Shown here: positions 9,541-17,388 of the stretch, in pieces | Layout of the letters: each line of letters starts with the position of its first letter | Position numbering within the stretch: position 1 is the stretch's first letter | Assembly: GCF_030540825.1 (NCBI RefSeq) | Contig: NZ_JAUOEO010000001.1 | Span: forward strand, 2,391,001-2,455,000 | Length of the DNA: 64,000 nucleotides | Source of the DNA: Flavivirga spongiicola | GTDB taxonomy: Bacteria > Bacteroidota > Bacteroidia > Flavobacteriales > Flavobacteriaceae | Direction: 5' to 3' | Made by a program: the position numbers and the translations under genes | The notes under the pieces: generated by a model | Seen by the model: the letters and a program-made list of their open reading frames with translations, nothing else | Databases searched by the model: none | What the model was told of the DNA's origin: nothing

Positions 9541-9929
9541 TGTCAATAAAACTGTTTGATAATATAAAACAACTGATTAAAAAGGATGAACTCTTAGGAG
9601 AATGGAATTCTGACGATGGAAGTGGATTTATGATGATTATGGGTTCTTGGATGAAAATAAAGTTCAACGGAACTGGAAAATTCGAAAGTTGGTCAGAAGG
9701 TGATGATGAAACAGGAGGATATAATCACAGTGGAGAATTCGATTGGAAAAGAATTGGACAAAATAAAATTAGAATTCAAGAAAAAGGTTCTAGTAAAATA
9801 GAAGAAATAGAGTATGTATTAAAAAAGCAAAATGGACGAATTGAATTAACAAGTGGTCAACCTGAATTAGAAAAATTCGAAATTAATGCTTTTTGGAATT
9901 TTGCTCAAATAATGTTTAAAAAACAATAA
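9540..9929 (+). CDS. Hypothetical lipocalin-like small protein
   Basis: The 129-residue protein has alternating polar and hydrophobic residues and motifs such as LLGEWNSDDGSG and MKIKFNGTGKFESW, which look like an up-and-down beta barrel of the lipocalin-like type. There is no signal peptide. It starts at an ATG sharing one base with the preceding stop codon. It ends directly before a long hairpin that separates it from the convergent gene at 10006-10461. The function is unknown. Confidence 0.72.
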   Translation: MSIKLFDNIKQLIKKDELLGEWNSDDGSGFMMIMGSWMKIKFNGTGKFESWSEGDDETGGYNHSGEFDWKRIGQNKIRIQEKGSSKIEEIEYVLKKQNGRIELTSGQPELEKFEINAFWNFAQIMFKKQ

Positions 9930-9933
9930 AAAC

Positions 9934-10000
9934 GTTGCACAATAACTAAGTGTTCGTGTGGTCGGTACGGCCAAACATGAACACTTAGTTATTGCCAACA
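9934..10000. repeat. Long palindromic spacer between convergent genes (attC-like or bidirectional terminator)
   Basis: The 15-bp perfect arms are 9941-9955 (aataactaagtgttc) and 9979-9993. The stem continues inward with wobble pairs around tggtcg / cggcca. The outer flanks differ and belong to the neighbours: gttgcacaa (9934-9942) repeats the tag in front of the left gene pair, and ttgccaaca (9992-10000) repeats the tag beyond the right gene. The structure could serve as a bidirectional terminator, but the gene-specific flanks are what an integron attC site would show. Confidence 0.7.
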
Positions 10001-10005
10001 GTATT

Positions 10006-10461
10006 TTATTTTTCAGCCTTAATTGAAGAAAGAACAGGTACTTCTAATTCTTCGTTTCCGAACTTAAATACAGTCATTAATTTAATTGTATTCCACCCTT
10101 CTTTGGTTGGGGTATATTCGTATTCAAATTCATTGGTTGACAGACCCTCAAAAATCAATTCGCGGTTATTATTTTCCATGAGTTTATAAACATCATATTT
10201 TGGTAAACTCTCAAGATAATTAAAAAGGAATTTTACTTTAGCTTTTTCATTAACTGTATGTGTTTCCTTAAATGTCTGTATTATTATATTTGATTTATAT
10301 ACTTTGTCTTTTTTTGATTTTGAAATTGAGTCTTTCAATTCTGAATACTTAGTTTCAAGTAAACTTATTCGGTTTTTTAATTCAACAGTTTCATCCTTTT
10401 TACACGATAAAAAAATAAAAGGAATGATTGCTAAAATCAGATGTTTATTTAGTCTTTTCAT
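10006..10461 (-). CDS. Hypothetical coiled-coil lipoprotein in cassette-like array
   Basis: The 151-residue product begins MKRLNKHLILAIIPFIFLSC, a lipoprotein signal peptide with Cys20. A short heptad-type helix follows (LKNRISLLETKYSELKDSIS), then a beta-rich C-terminal part ending in FGNEELEVPVLSSIKAEK that looks like a small Ig-like domain. I do not recognise a family. The gene lies exactly between the inverted 9-bp tags ttgccaaca (9992) and tgttggcaa (10464). The location is periplasmic or the outer-membrane face. Confidence 0.78.
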   Translation of the reverse strand: MKRLNKHLILAIIPFIFLSCKKDETVELKNRISLLETKYSELKDSISKSKKDKVYKSNIIIQTFKETHTVNEKAKVKFLFNYLESLPKYDVYKLMENNNRELIFEGLSTNEFEYEYTPTKEGWNTIKLMTVFKFGNEELEVPVLSSIKAEK

Positions 10462-10463
10462 AT

Positions 10464-10590
10464 TGTTGGCAACGTTTATGTATATGAAATGTTGCGTGTT
10501 TGTGTGCGAGGATTTCCCGAAGGAAAATCAGAAGTTAGTAAACAAAGCAACTCTTAAAAATAGCAATTTTTTGATACGTTATTACCTGTA
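10464..10590. repeat. Cassette-boundary spacer
   Basis: The spacer between two minus-strand genes carries at its left end the tag tgttggcaa (10464-10472) of the left gene and at its right end ttacctgta (10582-10590), the tag of the right gene. In between are the word acgttt near the left end, acgtta near the right end, and the imperfect inverted repeat gaggatttcccgaaggaaaatc. It parallels the hairpin at 9934-10000. Confidence 0.55.
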
Positions 10591-10591
10591 G

Positions 10592-11185
10592 TTATTTTTT
10601 CTCAATTAATTCGGTATAACGAATCGGAAAAATATGTTTTAATTCATTCCATTTTAGATTATCAATTTGTTCAGTAGAATGGATTAATTCCTCCAAAGTT
10701 TTATTGAATGTTCTCGTTGAAAATTCATTCCTTACTTCATTAAATGACAGATAAATTTTGTTCCGAATCTCGCTATATGTTTTATATTTTAATTCTTGAT
10801 TAAATCTAGCCATAATCATAAGGTTTTTATTCATTACAACATTTCCAGAATATTCAAACTCTTTTTCAGTCGTAATCGGCATTTTGTTATTTTCAGGGTT
10901 TGGGATTATATATTTTTTAAGTTCAGATACTATTAAACTGTCTTCTATGACATTCCCCTCAACTTTAATTTGTCCATTTTTATCAACGTCAATAAGAACT
11001 ATATTTCTTTCTTTAATAATTAATTGTTCGGATTTCTTTCTTGTGTTTTTTAGATAATTATCAAATCCGTAATCTACTTCGACAACTTTATAATCAGTTT
11101 CTAAAATCGCCTCAAGTTCTTCTTTACAAGAAATGATTGTTAAAGTCAGAATAAGCAATAATATTTTCAGCGTATTTTTTGTCAT
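10592..11185 (-). CDS. ExbD-like lipoprotein in cassette-like array
   Basis: The 197-residue product has a lipoprotein signal (MTKNTLKILLLILTLTIISC). The rest resembles the periplasmic domain of flavobacterial ExbD/TolR-type proteins: IVLIDVDKNGQIKVEGNVI, an extended linker, and the C-terminal stretch FNKTLEELIHS ending HIFPIRYTELIEKK, which parallels the usual ExbD ending. Unlike ExbD it is lipid-anchored rather than having one transmembrane helix, and no ExbB or TonB gene lies beside it. It is flanked by the tags ttacctgta (10582) and tacaggtaa (11189). The ExbD likeness is a tentative reading. Confidence 0.65.
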   Translation of the reverse strand: MTKNTLKILLLILTLTIISCKEELEAILETDYKVVEVDYGFDNYLKNTRKKSEQLIIKERNIVLIDVDKNGQIKVEGNVIEDSLIVSELKKYIIPNPENNKMPITTEKEFEYSGNVVMNKNLMIMARFNQELKYKTYSEIRNKIYLSFNEVRNEFSTRTFNKTLEELIHSTEQIDNLKWNELKHIFPIRYTELIEKK

Positions 11186-11188
11186 AAT

Positions 11189-11228
11189 TACAGGTAATTA
11201 TTGAATAAACGCAATATTCAGTTTATTC
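11189..11228. repeat. Right tag and hairpin of the cassette-like array
   Basis: The tag tacaggtaa (11189-11197) is the reverse complement of ttacctgta at 10582, so it closes the last gene of the array. It is followed by the 8-bp inverted repeat gaataaac (11203-11210) / gtttattc (11221-11228). Confidence 0.55.
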
Positions 11229-11294
11229 CTCTAAAGCGGGTAGGTAAACATAATAAAGTTACGTTTATTTTTATATATGAATCAAATATAAGAA

Positions 11295-11326
11295 AATACC
11301 GTTTTCTATTGGAAACGGTATTTTTG
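11295..11326. terminator. Hairpin with T-rich flanks
   Basis: The 10-bp stem 11295-11304 / 11313-11322 (aataccgttt / aaacggtatt) is followed on the plus strand by a run of T. It lies between two minus-strand genes, so it probably works as part of a bidirectional or minus-strand terminator region with the hairpin at 11347. Confidence 0.6.
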
Positions 11327-11346
11327 TTTTAAAAAGCAAATAAAAA

Positions 11347-11387
11347 AACCTTGCCTCAACACCGAATTTTTCGGGAGAAACAAGGTT
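11347..11387 (-). terminator. Terminator downstream of the AlbA_2 gene
   Basis: The outer arms aaccttg / caaggtt and an inner ccgaa / ttcgg stem form a hairpin. On the minus strand it is followed by a run of T (plus-strand run of A at 11342-11348). It sits about 90 bp past the stop of the gene at 11475-12608. A second stem (aatagcat / atgctatt, about 11402-11426) lies closer to the gene. Confidence 0.6.
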
Positions 11388-11474
11388 AAATCTAAAAAGA
11401 TTAATAGCATTGCAAAAATGCTATTTTTTTATGCTGCTAATATTAAGAAACGGTTAAGTTTATTAACAAAGTAA

Positions 11475-12608
11475 TTAACTGTATTTAACCTTTCTTAAAA
11501 TGCGCAGAGATTCTTTGTAAAGATTATATAGCTCTTCACTATGGGTTTTTAAATAAGGTTTTGCTTCATTAAGTTTGTTTATGGCTTCCTGAAATGAATT
11601 AAAGAAACATATAAGATAGGTCCCAGGTAAATTTTTTAAATCCACCTCTTCGCCTTTTGTAAGTGCAAGTCCTTTTTTGAGTTTTTCTAAAATAACATTA
11701 TTAGTATTATAAATATGATGCAATACTTTTTTGTCAAATTGAGGTGGTTCAAATAATAATGTTGTTTCAATGGTATAGCTTGCATTGTTTTCGAAACGAA
11801 TGGTTGTTTTTTCTAACGGATAATATTTATTAGTATTTTGAAGCCCAAGATCTACATATTCGATGATTTTAAAGCTCTCATCATCAAATGAAATGGAGAC
11901 TTCATCTAAGGCAGAAAAAAATAAACGTACCTGCTCATTAATGAGTTCAATATCTACTCTAGAATAAAAAAGGTCGTCTTTCACCATTTTTTTTTGACCT
12001 GCCCAACATACTACAAAATATTCTTTAAAAACCTTGTACTGCGCGTTATAGTCTTTACGGGTATTCATAAAGTCGAAAACACCATCAAGTGTATGTTCTA
12101 TATTGTTTTGTGCGTTGTTCTCAATGGCTTCAACAATTTCAGAATTAACATCTTTTATTTCAATATCAAAAACTTTGGGCATACTCATGCTGCCATCTCT
12201 AAAAAACACAGAGCCTCCATAATATTTCCAGATGTTCTTTCGAAGGGATGTTATTTTACCAGTAGGTCTTATGGTTACTAAACCAACCACTTTATCATCA
12301 GGGAGGTGCGGAAATGGAATATTTTCATATTGTACTATGGGTGGATGACTTAAGTATGCATTGATGAGGTTTTGTATTTTGCTGTCATCAAAAAAATCGA
12401 CACCGATAATATTATTGTCCTCATCTTCAACACCAATAACGATATAAGAGTTGTTCTTTGGGTTGCTGTTAGAGAGCGCGCAAACATGCTTTAAAAACTT
12501 GGCTTTACCTTCTTTATGACTGATATCTATTTTTCGCTTTTTATCATAGAAACTGTTCTCATCATTATGAGCTAAGAGGTGTTTTATGAGTAGGCGTTTG
12601 TTAATCAT
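11475..12608 (-). CDS. Schlafen AlbA_2 domain protein
   Basis: The 377-residue protein starts with an AlbA_2 (Schlafen-type) domain: KAKFLKHVCALSNSNP, the YIVIGVEDEDNNIIGVD strand-turn-strand (about residues 55-72), and VGLVTIRPTGKITSLRKN, ending in FFRDGSMSMP. Such domains are predicted to bind or act on nucleic acid and occur in regulators and some defence proteins. The C-terminal 220 residues have no motif I recognise; they are rich in Lys, Asn and acidic residues and end in a helical segment. The ATG at 12608 is followed by a coherent helix (INKRLLIKHLLAHN). The gene lies 41 bp after the four-helix-bundle gene upstream on the same strand, so they may be co-transcribed. Confidence 0.8.
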   Translation of the reverse strand: MINKRLLIKHLLAHNDENSFYDKKRKIDISHKEGKAKFLKHVCALSNSNPKNNSYIVIGVEDEDNNIIGVDFFDDSKIQNLINAYLSHPPIVQYENIPFPHLPDDKVVGLVTIRPTGKITSLRKNIWKYYGGSVFFRDGSMSMPKVFDIEIKDVNSEIVEAIENNAQNNIEHTLDGVFDFMNTRKDYNAQYKVFKEYFVVCWAGQKKMVKDDLFYSRVDIELINEQVRLFFSALDEVSISFDDESFKIIEYVDLGLQNTNKYYPLEKTTIRFENNASYTIETTLLFEPPQFDKKVLHHIYNTNNVILEKLKKGLALTKGEEVDLKNLPGTYLICFFNSFQEAINKLNEAKPYLKTHSEELYNLYKESLRILRKVKYS

Positions 12609-12649
12609 GTCAATATTGTCTATTTTTTATTATTATTTTCTATTCTCAC

Positions 12650-13039
12650 TCAATCGAATTTAGATCCTTTTCGGTTTGAAGATTTCAAATAATTAATAAA
12701 TTTTGATAGTTGATTAATAAGTTCTTCAGCTTGAGTATTTAATTTTTGATATGTGCCCTTATCGATGTGTTTTCTCCTGTAACATCTCAACAATTGTGAT
12801 TTACTCTCAGAACAAGAACCTCTAGAGAAACCAAGAAACATTATAAACTCTTTATTACCACCTCTGCCAAAACCTTCAGCAATATTATCCATTATAGAGC
12901 CTGAAGATCCATTTAATTGTTCTCTTAATTTATAATCATTACTTAAGCTCGTATTTATAATGATATTCCATACGTCATCACAAAAAATGGTAGATTGTTT
13001 GTAAACCTCTAAACCTTCAAATGAATTGTAATGTGCCAT
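12650..13039 (-). CDS. Four-helix-bundle protein (S23/IVS family)
   Basis: The 129-residue protein has the family marks FEGLEVYKQS near the start, SIMDNIAEGFGRGGNKEFIMFL (read as two adjacent blocks around residues 48-69) and a leucine-rich last helix. Members were first seen inside rRNA intervening sequences, and are common as single genes in Bacteroidota; their role is unknown. A second, divergent member is inserted in the bat operon at 22178. The gene is followed closely by the AlbA_2 gene on the same strand. Confidence 0.88.
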   Translation of the reverse strand: MAHYNSFEGLEVYKQSTIFCDDVWNIIINTSLSNDYKLREQLNGSSGSIMDNIAEGFGRGGNKEFIMFLGFSRGSCSESKSQLLRCYRRKHIDKGTYQKLNTQAEELINQLSKFINYLKSSNRKGSKFD

Positions 13040-13078
13040 TGGATTTGAATAAGAAATAAATAATTATAATAAACAATG

Positions 13079-13126
13079 CTCAACAATAGTAAAGAAAACT
13101 AGTTAGTTTTCTTTACTATTGTTGAG
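13079..13126. repeat. 22-bp perfect inverted repeat overlapping the SDR stop codon
   Basis: The arms 13079-13100 and 13105-13126 are fully complementary with a 4-nt loop (agtt). The right arm encodes the last codons of the minus-strand SDR gene and the TAG stop (13099-13101) lies in the loop region, so the mRNA hairpin is made of coding sequence and its mirror. It may stop transcription or protect the 3' end of the SDR transcript. Confidence 0.85.
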
Positions 13127-13851
13127 TTAGCCTGCGCCGTTGGAAACACCAATAAATCAGCAATATTTACATGAGGAGGCCGCGAAATCACAAAGTAAAT
13201 AATTTCTGCAATGTCTTTAGCTTGTAAAGCTTTAAAACCGTTGTAAACAGAACCTGCAATTTTATCACCTTTAAAACGCACTTGGGAGAATTCGGTTTCC
13301 ACAAACCCAGGATTTACAGCTCCTACTTTTATTCCAAATGGATTCAAATCTATGCGCATCCCTTCTGTAATAGCTAAAACGGCATGCTTACTAGCGCAGT
13401 AAACATTTCCTTTTGGATAAACCTCTTTGCCTGCCGATGAACCTATATTAATAATATGTCCGGATTGGCGGGTTGTCATTTGTGGAATAACAGCTTTACT
13501 TACATATAATAAGCCCTTTACATTAATATCCATCATAGCGTCCCAGTCATCAATATTTCCTTCATTTATGGTGTCTAGACCATGTGCATTACCAGCATTG
13601 TTGATTAAAATGTCAATGTTCTTAAAAGCATCCGGGAGTGATTCGATGGCTTCAAGCGTTTTTGCTTTATCGCGTACATCAAAGTTTAAAATATGAACAT
13701 TAGTCAATCGGTTTAATGCCTTTTGGATGGTATTTAGACGTTCCAAACGTCTTCCACACAATATTAAATTAATACCATGTTTTGCAAATTCATAAGCAGT
13801 GGCTTCGCCAATGCCGCTAGTTGCTCCTGTAATTAGGGCTGTTTTTTTCAT
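13099..13851 (-). CDS. SDR family NADP-dependent oxidoreductase (YdfG-like)
   Basis: The protein is a classical short-chain dehydrogenase of about 250 residues. It has TGATSGIG for cofactor binding at the N-terminus, NNAGNA, the catalytic Ser in INIGSSAG and the YCASK motif (Tyr and Lys). The segment NPGFVETEFSQVRFKGD is typical of the YdfG group, which oxidises 3-hydroxy acids and L-allo-threonine or serine. I choose the ATG at 13851 because MKKTALITG starts the Rossmann strand directly; an ATG at 13875 would add eight residues. The last codons form one arm of a 22-bp hairpin. Confidence 0.9.
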   Translation of the reverse strand: MKKTALITGATSGIGEATAYEFAKHGINLILCGRRLERLNTIQKALNRLTNVHILNFDVRDKAKTLEAIESLPDAFKNIDILINNAGNAHGLDTINEGNIDDWDAMMDINVKGLLYVSKAVIPQMTTRQSGHIINIGSSAGKEVYPKGNVYCASKHAVLAITEGMRIDLNPFGIKVGAVNPGFVETEFSQVRFKGDKIAGSVYNGFKALQAKDIAEIIYFVISRPPHVNIADLLVFPTAQANSTIVKKTN

Positions 13852-14078
13852 CTTTTCAACATAATTAAAAGACATCTTATCAGACCTTTTGCAGGTTATA
13901 TGTCTTTTTTAGCAATTCACGTATAAAAATACTTAAAACAGGTTTAATATCGTATTATTGACTTTAAATTATTATTAAACTCTGACTATGAGTTTGTTGC
14001 GGGTGATTAAGAATAGCAGTTTTAAGTTGTATTTAAATTCATGGTGATAGACCGTAGCTTTAAAATATAGAATATTAT

Positions 14079-15197
14079 ATGAGAATCATAAATAAGCTAA
14101 AATCAGCCATCCTTTTTTTGATAATTATATCTCTTTTTGGATGTAATAAATCAGAATCAGAGAATTCAAATAATACAAGTTTATTGGCGCCAACTATTAC
14201 TATTAAATTGGTAGATGAGTCTGGAGACTTTGAAGAAGTAAATGTTGAAGTTGTTGATGTTATGATTAAAATGGATGACAACAGCGACGATGAAAATGGG
14301 TGGATATCACTTAATTCAAATCAAAAAATTATAAACTTACTTGACCTTACCGGAGGCGTTCATGAAGTTTTAGTAGATAAATTTCCTATCCCAACCGGAA
14401 CCTTAAAACAGATAAGATTGGTATTGGGAGACAATAATACCATAGTTATTAAGAATGATTTGGATGTGGGAGATACACATGATTTAAAAACACCAAGTGC
14501 ACAACAATCTGGTTTAAAATTAAAAGTAGATACCCTAATAGAAGAAGGCTTTACTTATGATTTTGTTATAGATTTTGATGTTGATAAATCTGTTATAATT
14601 GCAGGAAAATCAGGAAATATTAATTTAAGGCCAGTAATGAGGGTGACGACAGAAGTAAGTTCTGGAATTATAGAAGGGTCTGTGTCTCCTTCTGATGAAC
14701 CAGCAAAAGTATCTGTTATAGATACTAAAGGAACACCCGAAACTGAAGATGACGAAGTGATATCGGCTTATACTAATTATACAGGGCATTTTGCGCTTTG
14801 GGGCGTTCCTACCGGAACGTATGAGGTTGTTGTAACACCCGTAGATTCAAACTCTAAGTATAAAGTAACTACTATTCCAGATATAGAAGTGGTTAATGGA
14901 GAAATTACAGTTATTGAGCCTGCGATAGAATTAGCATTGAAAGTAGGGGCTATTACTGGTAAAATACTTAATGAAAATGTTGTAGTGACGGTTTCTATAA
15001 TAGTAGATGGTGTTGAGGAGAAAGCAGATACAAATCAAGAAGGTGTATTTCTTCTTGAAAACGTTCCAATAGGTGTGTATAAGATTACATTAACACCCGC
15101 AGACGGATCTGGGTTAGCGGTAACAGAATTAAATAATGAAGAAGTGAAAGAAGATGAAACTAACGATTTAGGAGACATAACTTTGCCAGATGCGTAA
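14079..15197 (+). CDS. DUF4382 lipoprotein with carboxypeptidase-regulatory-like repeats
   Basis: The 372-residue product has a lipobox (IISLFGC, Cys22). Residues about 37-195 fit DUF4382 (ITIKLVDESGDFEEVNVEV, then INLLDLTGGVHEVLVD and the LRPVMRV end). Two small beta-sandwich repeats of the carboxypeptidase-regulatory type follow (GTYEVVVTPVDSNSKYKV and VPIGVYKITLTPADGSGL). Such proteins sit on the outer membrane surface or in the periplasm; the function is unknown. A clear terminator follows, so it is separate from the bat operon. Confidence 0.85.
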   Translation: MRIINKLKSAILFLIIISLFGCNKSESENSNNTSLLAPTITIKLVDESGDFEEVNVEVVDVMIKMDDNSDDENGWISLNSNQKIINLLDLTGGVHEVLVDKFPIPTGTLKQIRLVLGDNNTIVIKNDLDVGDTHDLKTPSAQQSGLKLKVDTLIEEGFTYDFVIDFDVDKSVIIAGKSGNINLRPVMRVTTEVSSGIIEGSVSPSDEPAKVSVIDTKGTPETEDDEVISAYTNYTGHFALWGVPTGTYEVVVTPVDSNSKYKVTTIPDIEVVNGEITVIEPAIELALKVGAITGKILNENVVVTVSIIVDGVEEKADTNQEGVFLLENVPIGVYKITLTPADGSGLAVTELNNEEVKEDETNDLGDITLPDA

Positions 15198-15236
15198 ATA
15201 ATTTTTTTGTTCTAAAGAAATTTAAACATTAAGAGT

Positions 15237-15260
15237 AGCTTCTTTTGAAGCTGCTTTTTT
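15237..15260 (+). terminator. Rho-independent terminator after the DUF4382 gene
   Basis: The 6-bp stem agcttc / gaagct (15237-15242 and 15247-15252) is followed by a run of T at 15255-15260, 40 bp past the stop codon. Confidence 0.8.
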
Positions 15261-15262
15261 CA

Positions 15263-15322
15263 TTTTAACCAATTATTAACTGGGGTTATGGAATATTTTA
15301 ACCAATCCTTAACAGGGATAAA
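15263..15322 (+). promoter_or_regulatory. Tandem direct repeats upstream of the bat operon
   Basis: Two imperfect copies of ttttaaccaat..ttaac.ggg.t start at 15263 and 15296, a spacing of 33 bp or about three helical turns. A shorter ttttaacaatt lies at about 15330. They are placed 70-130 bp in front of the MoxR start. This is how a regulator binding side by side would be arranged, but the protein is unknown. Confidence 0.5.
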
Positions 15323-15391
15323 AGAAAAATTTTAACAATTTGCATGCCTCAAATAAGCTTATTATATTCGGGCTTTAAAAAAATAAAGAAG

Positions 15392-16393
15392 ATGCAAGAA
15401 ACAGGTACAATTGATATTAAGACAATTAACGAGAAAATTGAAAAAGAAAGTGCTTTTGTTGATTTACTGATGCTGGAAATGAATAAAGTAATAGTAGGCC
15501 AAAAACATATGGTTGAACGATTACTTATTGGACTGTTAGGTCGAGGACATATTCTACTTGAAGGTGTTCCGGGATTGGCAAAAACATTAGCAATAAACAC
15601 TTTAGCACAAGCGGTAGATGGGAGTTTTAGTAGAATACAATTTACTCCCGATTTATTACCTGCCGATGTAACAGGGACATTGATCTACAATATGAAGGTT
15701 AATGATTTCTCAATAAAGAAGGGCCCTATATTCGCTAATTTTGTATTAGCAGATGAGATTAATAGAGCACCTGCTAAAGTACAATCGGCTTTGCTTGAAG
15801 CAATGCAAGAAAAGCAAGTAACTATTGGAGACGAGACGTTTGTATTAGATAAGCCCTTTTTAGTTATGGCCACACAAAATCCGGTAGAGCAAGAAGGTAC
15901 ATACCCGTTGCCAGAAGCTCAGGTTGACCGTTTTATGTTAAAAACGGTTATTGACTATCCAAAGATTGATGAAGAACAAATGATCATGAGAGCCAACTTG
16001 AAAGGCGCGTGGGATAAAGTAAATCCTGTAGTGTCTGTAGCTCAAATATTAAAAGCTCAAGAGGTGGTTCGTGAAGTGTACATGGATGAGAAAATTGAAA
16101 AATACATTTTGGATATCATATTCGCAACACGCTATCCAGAGAAATATAAACTTGCAGATTTAAAACCTCTCATTTCTTTTGGAGCATCACCGCGTGGAAG
16201 TATCAATTTAGCAACCGCAGCTAAATGCTATGCCTTTATTAAACGACGTGGTTATGTCATCCCAGAAGATGTTCGAGCTGTTGTTTACGATGTATTAAGG
16301 CATAGAATAGGTATTACCTATGAGGCTGAGGCTGAAAATGTAACTTCCGAGGACATCATAAACAAAATTGTAAACGAAATAGAAGTACCTTAA
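15392..16393 (+). CDS. MoxR family AAA+ ATPase of the bat operon
   Basis: I take the ATG at 15392 (MQETGTIDIKTINEK) instead of an upstream one at 15344, whose extra 16 residues look like leader. The protein has the MoxR signature: VIVGQKHMVERLLIGLL, Walker A GVPGLAKT, Walker B FVLADEINRAPAK, the LEAMQEKQVTIG segment, and sensor 1 MATQNPVEQEGTYPLPEAQ. MoxR ATPases act as chaperones for von Willebrand factor A proteins, here BatA and BatB. It is the first gene of the aerotolerance operon and is separated from the DUF58 gene by a pair of inverted repeats. Confidence 0.93.
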   Translation: MQETGTIDIKTINEKIEKESAFVDLLMLEMNKVIVGQKHMVERLLIGLLGRGHILLEGVPGLAKTLAINTLAQAVDGSFSRIQFTPDLLPADVTGTLIYNMKVNDFSIKKGPIFANFVLADEINRAPAKVQSALLEAMQEKQVTIGDETFVLDKPFLVMATQNPVEQEGTYPLPEAQVDRFMLKTVIDYPKIDEEQMIMRANLKGAWDKVNPVVSVAQILKAQEVVREVYMDEKIEKYILDIIFATRYPEKYKLADLKPLISFGASPRGSINLATAAKCYAFIKRRGYVIPEDVRAVVYDVLRHRIGITYEAEAENVTSEDIINKIVNEIEVP

Positions 16394-16394
16394 A

Positions 16395-16420
16395 AGCCCC
16401 TAAATCCCCAAAGGGGACTT
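16395..16420. repeat. 26-bp dispersed repeat, inverted copy 1
   Basis: Its reverse complement is found exactly at 16482-16507 and a third identical copy at 20108-20133. Its core is tccccaaagggga, itself a palindrome. It starts two bases after the MoxR stop codon. Confidence 0.85.
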
Positions 16421-16481
16421 TTAGGAAGAGGTAAAATGGGCTACAATGTTTACTAAAATCAAAAATAGAACGAAAAATCAG

Positions 16482-16507
16482 AAGTCCCCTTTGGGGATTT
16501 AGGGGCT
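16482..16507. repeat. 26-bp dispersed repeat, copy 2, abutting a start codon
   Basis: This copy is the exact inverse of 16395-16420, and its last base directly precedes the ATG at 16508. The space where a ribosome binding site would be is therefore occupied by the repeat. Together with copy 1 it can fold the whole intergenic RNA into a stem with a 61-nt loop. Confidence 0.85.
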
Positions 16508-17374
16508 ATGGATACTAAAGAATTACTAAAAAAAGTACGAAAAATTGAGATTAAGACACGTCGTTTGTCTGATCATATATTTGGAGGCGAATACCATTCA
16601 ACCTTCAAAGGACGTGGTATGACTTTTAGTGAAGTACGCCAATATCAATTTGGTGACGATGTTCGAAATATAGATTGGAACGTAACGGCACGTTATAGTG
16701 AGCCTTTTGTTAAAGTTTTTGAAGAAGAACGTGAGCTTACCATGATGCTTATGGTAGATATCTCAGGTTCAGAGTTGTTTGGGACAGAGCAACAGTTTAA
16801 AAACGAGGTTGTTACAGAAATAGCAGCTACATTGGCTTTTTCGGCAACTCAAAATAATGATAAAATAGGCCTCATCTTATTTTCCGATAAGGTAGAGCTT
16901 TATATTCCACCTAAAAAAGGACGTTCTCATGTACTTCGCATTATTCGGGAACTCATAGAATTTAAACCGGAAAGTAAACAAACAAATTTGGCAGAAGCGT
17001 TGAAGTTTATGCAAAACGTGATGAAGAAAAAAGCCATCGTATTTGTACTATCCGATTTTATTGCAGATGATTACCATCAAACAATGAAAATTGTTTCGGG
17101 TAAACATGATGTTACAGGAATACGGGTTTACGATAAGCATGAAGAAAGCATACCAAATTTAGGCATGGTACAGATGGAAGATGAAGAAACTGGGGAATTG
17201 ATGTTAGTGAATACGTCATCAAAAAAAGTAAGACTTAATTATGGTAAATTTTATCATGAAAAAGTAGCTTATTATAAAGAGAGCTTTACAAAATCTGGAG
17301 CAGGTGCGATTGATTGTCGTGTTGATGAAAGTTATGTAAAAAAGCTTCTGGGGTATTTTAAAAGAAGAGGATAA
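16508..17374 (+). CDS. DUF58 domain protein of the bat operon
   Basis: The 288-residue protein carries the DUF58 signature GRGMTFSEVRQYQFGDDVRNIDW (read across residues 36-58) and a vWA-like fold with MMLMVDISGSELFG, which has the DxSxS metal-site pattern. DUF58 proteins pair with MoxR ATPases in nearly all such operons. There is no signal peptide, so it is cytoplasmic. The start codon touches the 26-bp repeat, and the first codons MDTKELLKKVRKIEIKTRR fit family N-termini, so the start is credible. Confidence 0.92.
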   Translation: MDTKELLKKVRKIEIKTRRLSDHIFGGEYHSTFKGRGMTFSEVRQYQFGDDVRNIDWNVTARYSEPFVKVFEEERELTMMLMVDISGSELFGTEQQFKNEVVTEIAATLAFSATQNNDKIGLILFSDKVELYIPPKKGRSHVLRIIRELIEFKPESKQTNLAEALKFMQNVMKKKAIVFVLSDFIADDYHQTMKIVSGKHDVTGIRVYDKHEESIPNLGMVQMEDEETGELMLVNTSSKKVRLNYGKFYHEKVAYYKESFTKSGAGAIDCRVDESYVKKLLGYFKRRG

Positions 17375-17388
17375 ACGATTTTAGATTT

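Noticed and set aside
16395..16507. A CRISPR-like repeat pair
   Set aside because: Only three copies exist, in mixed orientation and irregular spacing, without spacers of constant length.
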